The position numbers were made by a program, and so were the translations under genes. Below the pieces are notes generated by a model. It did not search any database, was not told the DNA's origin, and saw only the letters and a list, made by a program, of their open reading frames with translations. DNA of 10,202 nucleotides from Chloroflexota bacterium. Lineage in GTDB: Bacteria > Chloroflexota > Dehalococcoidia > JABGRK01. This document shows, piece after piece, positions 5,916 to 10,202 of this stretch. Within the stretch, counting starts at the first letter, position 1. The number at the start of each line of letters is the position of its first letter. The DNA is taken from NCBI GenBank assembly GCA_030665485.1, contig DAOUZV010000035.1, positions 1 to 10,202 of the forward strand, read 5' to 3'.

Positions 5916-8054
5916 TTAATAACTAACAACCTCTACCAATGAACCCTCGTCTGTCTTGGTTACCTGAATACGAGTTTCAAAGGCATCTTTCAGCTCGTCG
6001 ATGTGGGTTATGACTATTATCTTCTCAAAATCGTCCTGTATCGAGTTTATTGCCTCAACGATTTTTTCTTTTCCGGCGTTGTCCTGCGTGCCAAACCCCT
6101 CGTCTATAATCAGCGTCGGCAGCGGGGCGCCGTGACGGCGAGCCAGTAGTTTTGATAAGGCAATGCGCAGCGCAAAGTTTATGCGGAAGGCCTCTCCCCC
6201 ACTGTACATCTCGTAGTTGCGCGTGCCCAGCTCATCCGAAATCTTTATGTCAAGTGTTTCCTCCACCTCATCCTTCTTCGTTTTTTTGGCGCGCTGGCTT
6301 TCAAGTCTTATGTTCATACGGCTATCGGTCATGCGTCCCAACAATCTGTCTGCTTCCTGCTCAATCTCAGGCAGCGCCGATTCGATAATCAGCGCCTGGA
6401 TGCCCTTCTTGCCAAATGCCACCGCCAGCTCGTCGTAGACACCTTTTTGCTCCGATGTATGGCGCCAGCTGTCGCTCTTCTGCTTTTTGATCTTTCCCAG
6501 CTCATCGCAACGCCGCAGTTTTTCCTGGTTGGCAACAAGCCTATCTCTCCACTGGCGTTGTTTGAGTTGCGATTCCCTATATAACACCTCTGCACTATTC
6601 AGCTGCTGGTCTATCTGTGGCAATTCAACCAGTTCTGCCGACAGCACTTGCCTTGTCTTCGTGTCTTCGTCTACAGTCGTACGCCAGCGACTAACGGCTT
6701 CTTCAACACGAGCAAGCCCCTCCTTCACCTTCGGGAGCTGGTTCACAGCCTCAGCGTTATCCCGCTCAAGCGCCTCACGTTTGCGCTCTAATGCTACTCG
6801 CTCACTGCCCAAGCGCGACTCGAGATTGCCTACCTCTGTAGTTAGAACCTGCAGGGCTGAGTCTGCCTGCTTTATCTTGCCATCGTTTTGGCGATACTGA
6901 TCGCCCTTGGCCCCTCCTTCAGACTGATAGTTGCCCACAATATGGTCGTGTCCCTCGACGCCCAGTTCGGTTCCGCACAGAGGGCAGTTGGCGCCATCTT
7001 TATTAAGCATATCTATCTTGGATTTGAGATCAGCCATTTCCTCTTTCAGGCGCACATTGGTCGTCTTCAGGTGATGTACCGAGTTTGACAGTTCCTGCTG
7101 CCTTTCGTTTTTCGACTTGAGTTCAGCCTCTGACTCACCAAGCTTGGATATTTCTATAATTAACTTCTCCGATTCACCGGTGTATCCAGCCTGCACCTTT
7201 TCATACTTTTCAACCCTTTGCCGATTATCCTTTAGCTGAATGTCCAGATCGCGCAGCTGCGTATCCGCTTGGCCAAGCCTTTTTTGTATATCCTTTAGCT
7301 TCTCCTCTTTGAAATCCAGCTCTTTGCGCAAATGGCGCAAGTTGTTAACCTCAGCCTCCTGTTTAGCGGCATCGGCATTAACTACACTTAGTGTATTGTT
7401 TATCTGCTCAATCTCCTGCTGGTAGCTATCCTTATTGGCCAGTTCCCTATCTATTTCAAACATGGCACTTTCCAGTCTGCCCAACTCATCCTTTGACTCA
7501 CGCGCCTTCTCCCTAGCCCTGCGCTCAAGCTCATCGTATAAAGACAACCCTAAGATCTCAGCAAGCACCTTTTTGCGCTCAGACGGCAGTTTCACCGTAA
7601 ACTCATCGGCACGGCCCTGCACCAGATAAGCGCTGTTGATAAACGTTTGATAGTCGAGGCGCAGTATTTCTATGATCTTACGCTGTGTCTCCCGCATCGT
7701 GTTCTCGGTAATCGAGCGATACCCATCGCTAGACTCCTGCTGCAGCTCCAGTAATGTACTCGATGTCGCTCCCGACTTCGACATTGAGCGCTTGCGTATC
7801 ACACGATACTTATCCGGACCAACGCAGAACTCGTACTCGACCTCCATCTCTCGCTGACCGATGTGTATCAGATCGTCGTCGGTTCTGGCCCGTGACTGGC
7901 CCCACAGCGCCCAGGTTATGGCATCGAGCAATGTTGACTTGCCAGCGCCATTTTCACCGCTTAAGGAAGCAACATGAATACCGCTAAAATCCAGCGGCTC
8001 TACATCGCCCCGGTAGCACATAAAATTGCGTAGCGTAAGTTTTGCTGGTACCAT
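5916..8054 (-). CDS. sbcC: SbcC, Rad50-like ATPase of the SbcCD nuclease
   Basis: SMC-like ATPase subunit that with SbcD binds and processes DNA ends, hairpins and protein-blocked ends. At 712 residues it is much shorter than Escherichia coli SbcC (about 1048), mainly because the arms are shorter. In order: FMCYRGDVEPLDFSG (11-25), Walker A GENGAGKST (33-41), Q-loop YLVQGRADEF (143-152), first coiled-coil arm about 175-350, zinc hook CPLC (Cys357, Cys360), second arm about 385-545, ABC signature YSGGEAFRINFALR (617-630), Walker B LPTLIIDEGFG (645-655, with Asp651 and Glu652) and switch histidine in THIDEL (683-688). All nucleotide-binding motifs are intact, so the enzyme should be active. The ATG at 8054 is 11 bases after the sbcD stop, and the likely ribosome site (TAGGAA) includes that stop codon, indicating translational coupling. 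C-terminal SLVEVVSY closes the ATPase head normally. Confidence 0.96.
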   Translation of the reverse strand: MVPAKLTLRNFMCYRGDVEPLDFSGIHVASLSGENGAGKSTLLDAITWALWGQSRARTDDDLIHIGQREMEVEYEFCVGPDKYRVIRKRSMSKSGATSSTLLELQQESSDGYRSITENTMRETQRKIIEILRLDYQTFINSAYLVQGRADEFTVKLPSERKKVLAEILGLSLYDELERRAREKARESKDELGRLESAMFEIDRELANKDSYQQEIEQINNTLSVVNADAAKQEAEVNNLRHLRKELDFKEEKLKDIQKRLGQADTQLRDLDIQLKDNRQRVEKYEKVQAGYTGESEKLIIEISKLGESEAELKSKNERQQELSNSVHHLKTTNVRLKEEMADLKSKIDMLNKDGANCPLCGTELGVEGHDHIVGNYQSEGGAKGDQYRQNDGKIKQADSALQVLTTEVGNLESRLGSERVALERKREALERDNAEAVNQLPKVKEGLARVEEAVSRWRTTVDEDTKTRQVLSAELVELPQIDQQLNSAEVLYRESQLKQRQWRDRLVANQEKLRRCDELGKIKKQKSDSWRHTSEQKGVYDELAVAFGKKGIQALIIESALPEIEQEADRLLGRMTDSRMNIRLESQRAKKTKKDEVEETLDIKISDELGTRNYEMYSGGEAFRINFALRIALSKLLARRHGAPLPTLIIDEGFGTQDNAGKEKIVEAINSIQDDFEKIIVITHIDELKDAFETRIQVTKTDEGSLVEVVSY

Positions 8055-8065
8055 GTATCAATTTC

Positions 8066-9286
8066 CTACTGCTCGGAAATAAGCTGCTTTCCATACTCGA
8101 GCATCTTTTTAATGCGATCGGGTGGCGTATCTTTAGACTGCAGATAAACCTCAAGCGCTTTTATCGGCGACAGGCTCTCAGAGCCTTCGTTGCCTATCCT
8201 GATGCGCCGCTCCCTTGCCACATCCTTCACTATTGAGCCGACATAGTACGCACCCTTGAGCGCCCTGCGTATTTCGCTGTCGTTTATCATAGGCTCGTTG
8301 CTCTCTGAAACCTTTATTATCAAACGGACGATTGCATCGGTAATTTCCTTTTTGGCAATGGCAGCCAGCACGGTAGCCGTGGGGTCATCAGTATTGGCAT
8401 CAATCTCGATTGTTAGAAAACTCCGCGCGGAGACGGGATGAAAATCACAGGATAGTACGCGCTCCCCTGCTGACTTCGATGTATCCAGTTCGACAACGTA
8501 GAAACCTTTTTCATCATTCTCATCACCAAAATCAACGCGCTCCAGGCTGCCCGCATAAACCATAGGCGGATTTTCAGACAACACCTGCCGTTTGTGAATA
8601 TGCCCCAGCGCCACATAATCAAACTCGCGCCGTGACAGTGAGCTGTGCAGCATAAAGTAGTCCTGCCCCACCAGCATGGTCCTTTCCGAACCAGTTTTTG
8701 CTGTAGAAACTGAAACATGGCCTGTCAGCACTGCTGGAACCGAGCAATCGAGAGATTCGACCTCCTGCGACAGTATATTCGTAAGTGTCTGTTGCAGTTT
8801 TTCATTTACTTGTTCCGCAGTTAAGTTCTTGGCCTCGTCCTTGGCAAGAAGCACGCTGCGTCGCGCCCACGGCAGTGCCACCACCTGCACATTACCAGAC
8901 TTCGTACCAACACAATATGTGCCCGGCCTACCTCCAACGTAGATGTTCCGCACAGCCAGTGTATCGAATATTTCAACGCTGTTGGCGCGCCCCACGGCGT
9001 TGGGCAGATCGTGGTTGCCTACAAGGAGAAAAACTGCAACACCATGCGACGCCAAACGACCTATGCGCTTGGCAAACTCGCGCTGGTGCGTCTGGGAGGG
9101 GTCGCGGCTGCGGTAGGCGTCGCCGCAGAAAAGAACTAGATCGACCGAATCGTTTAGGGCATAATCGACAAGCTCATCCAAAACCTTTAAGAAATCGCTT
9201 AGGCGTGTGGACAAGCCGATGGCCGGGTCGATGTGGCCGTATCGTTCTACGCCAAGATGAAGGTCGGCAAAATGAAGTATTTTCAT
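8066..9286 (-). CDS. sbcD: SbcD, Mre11-like nuclease of the SbcCD complex
   Basis: Metal-dependent exo- and endonuclease subunit, 406 residues, about the family's usual length. All phosphoesterase motifs are present: ADLHLG (Asp8, His10), CGDAYRSRDPS (Asp56), VGNHDLP (Asn91, His92, Asp93), TGHVSVS (His190) and ALGHIHKRQ (His229, His231), which bind two Mn2+ ions. PMVYAGSLERVDFGDENDEKG (about 241-261) is the conserved capping-domain lead. The C-terminal part (about 280-406), ending in a charged helix with PPDRIKKMLEYG, should contact the base of the SbcC coiled coil. The ATG at 9286 starts exactly with the conserved MKILHFADLHLG, but no convincing Shine-Dalgarno site precedes it. It lies 18 bases after the mscS stop, so it probably depends on upstream translation. 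It is followed directly by sbcC. Confidence 0.96.
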   Translation of the reverse strand: MKILHFADLHLGVERYGHIDPAIGLSTRLSDFLKVLDELVDYALNDSVDLVLFCGDAYRSRDPSQTHQREFAKRIGRLASHGVAVFLLVGNHDLPNAVGRANSVEIFDTLAVRNIYVGGRPGTYCVGTKSGNVQVVALPWARRSVLLAKDEAKNLTAEQVNEKLQQTLTNILSQEVESLDCSVPAVLTGHVSVSTAKTGSERTMLVGQDYFMLHSSLSRREFDYVALGHIHKRQVLSENPPMVYAGSLERVDFGDENDEKGFYVVELDTSKSAGERVLSCDFHPVSARSFLTIEIDANTDDPTATVLAAIAKKEITDAIVRLIIKVSESNEPMINDSEIRRALKGAYYVGSIVKDVARERRIRIGNEGSESLSPIKALEVYLQSKDTPPDRIKKMLEYGKQLISEQ

Positions 9287-9304
9287 GAATACATTAATTT
9301 CAAA

Positions 9305-10183
9305 CTATTTCTCGGCCGGTTTATCAATTTTAAGAGATTCACCAAAGTACAACATCGTATGCGGCCAGGGCATCTCTATTTTTTCTTTATCGAAGACCCT
9401 TTTGATTCTGCGTCTGTATTCGCCCATTATGGACCACTGCTGTATGGGCTGGGTATCTCCTACGATTTTTATGTATATTCCCGAATCGGCAAACTCGTTC
9501 ACTCTTAGGACTGAGGGGCTCTTGGAAATGATATAGGCTGCCCATTCCGGGTCCTGCGCCAGCTCCTCCCATGTGTTTTTCATTATATCCATAACACGGT
9601 CAAGGTCTTCCTTGTAAGCCACGCTGATGTTGAGGTGCGCCCTCGCCCACTCCTGAGTATAGTTGGAGACAACGCCAATCTGTCCGTGCGGAATTATATG
9701 TTTTGCGCCATCCAGGTCCCGCAGCACCGTTTTCCTCAAGGAGATGTCCTCGACAACGCCCATTATATCTCCTACTTTTATCACATCGCCCACGTCGTAT
9801 TGATTCTCTGCCAGAATGAAAAACCCCTTAACCCAATCCTGTAGCAACGACTGAGCACCAAAACCTATGGCAAGGCCTATGACTCCCAGTCCAGCTACAC
9901 TTGCGGTGATGCTGATCCCGTAAATGCCAAATATGATAAATACAGCTACCAATATCAGTATTAATACCAACAAATACGATGATATTTGAACCAAAGTGTT
10001 GATTTTTTTGTCGACCACAACTGCTGCCGTTTTACGCTTCATCTGTCTTCTAACGAAATTACTAATTAAGAGCTTTATAACAACATAGCGAAGCAGAAAA
10101 TAGGCAACCAAGCAAGCCGCCAACACAATCCACACCTGAACATGCCATCTGTTATCTCCAATAAACTGCGATATCGTATTCAT
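9305..10183 (-). CDS. mscS: Small mechanosensitive ion channel (MscS family)
   Basis: Inner-membrane channel that opens under membrane tension and releases solutes during hypo-osmotic shock. The 292 residues match the classic MscS size. Two membrane helices lie at about 16-37 and 64-88, followed by the pore helix TM3 at about 93-124 with the Gly/Ala-rich packing pattern AGLGVIGLAIGFGAQSLLQD (97-116). The beta domain (about 127-178, YDVGDVIKVGDIMGVVEDI) and an alpha/beta C-terminal domain (about 180-275, ending MPWPHTMLYFGE) are complete. The ATG at 10183 is preceded by AGGAGG at five bases. It is the first gene of the - strand run inside this window; its promoter lies beyond the right edge or in the last few bases. 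A functional link to the DNA-repair genes behind it is not evident, so the operon may be simple co-transcription. Confidence 0.95.
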   Translation of the reverse strand: MNTISQFIGDNRWHVQVWIVLAACLVAYFLLRYVVIKLLISNFVRRQMKRKTAAVVVDKKINTLVQISSYLLVLILILVAVFIIFGIYGISITASVAGLGVIGLAIGFGAQSLLQDWVKGFFILAENQYDVGDVIKVGDIMGVVEDISLRKTVLRDLDGAKHIIPHGQIGVVSNYTQEWARAHLNISVAYKEDLDRVMDIMKNTWEELAQDPEWAAYIISKSPSVLRVNEFADSGIYIKIVGDTQPIQQWSIMGEYRRRIKRVFDKEKIEMPWPHTMLYFGESLKIDKPAEK

Positions 10184-10188
10184 GGCAA

Positions 10189-10194
10189 CCTCCT
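10189..10194 (-). promoter_or_regulatory. Ribosome binding site of mscS
   Basis: AGGAGG on the - strand, five bases before the ATG at 10183. It confirms the mscS start and shows the gene is complete although it lies at the window edge. Confidence 0.8.
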
Positions 10195-10202
10195 ACCGGT
10201 TA

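Noticed and set aside
1..10202. CRISPR array, mobile element or attachment site
   Set aside because: No regularly spaced repeats, transposase or integrase genes, or paired terminal repeats were seen. Genes are closely packed and mostly housekeeping.

Overview
The window looks like a stretch of bacterial chromosome of intermediate GC, most likely from the Chloroflexota and probably the class Dehalococcoidia. That assignment is an inference from gene content: a bacterial translin-family protein, a membrane pyrophosphatase, a one-chain glycyl-tRNA synthetase and a compact SbcC/SbcD pair, together with strong Shine-Dalgarno sites and a mix of ATG, GTG and TTG starts. There is no rRNA, tRNA, insertion sequence, CRISPR array or phage gene. 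Coding density is high and no gap between genes exceeds about 190 bases.

Left part, + strand (1-3458): the 3' end of a gene for an extremely acidic protein of unknown function is followed after 10 bases by a translin/TRAX-family gene. A terminator-like hairpin and a possible promoter separate these two from hppA, a complete K+-dependent ion-pumping membrane pyrophosphatase. hppA converges on a - strand metallo-beta-lactamase-fold hydrolase gene of the glyoxalase II type, and the two stop codons overlap by four bases.

Middle part (3455-5591): the hydrolase and glyQS (glycyl-tRNA synthetase, + strand) are divergent genes sharing a 190-base intergenic region that holds candidate promoters for both. 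No T-box leader was found ahead of glyQS.

Right part, - strand (10183 down to 5649): a probable operon runs mscS (small mechanosensitive channel), sbcD (nuclease), sbcC (Rad50-like ATPase), then a 69-residue protein of unknown function that may also have its own promoter. SbcD and SbcC together form the DNA-end-processing nuclease complex. The sbcC ribosome site lies across the sbcD stop codon, which suggests coupled translation.

Most of the window is housekeeping. The least explained items are the acidic protein at the left edge, the bacterial translin with an altered active-site residue, the hairpin placed between a possible hppA promoter and the hppA ribosome site, and the small protein after sbcC. 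I saw no clear sign of a new multi-gene system.
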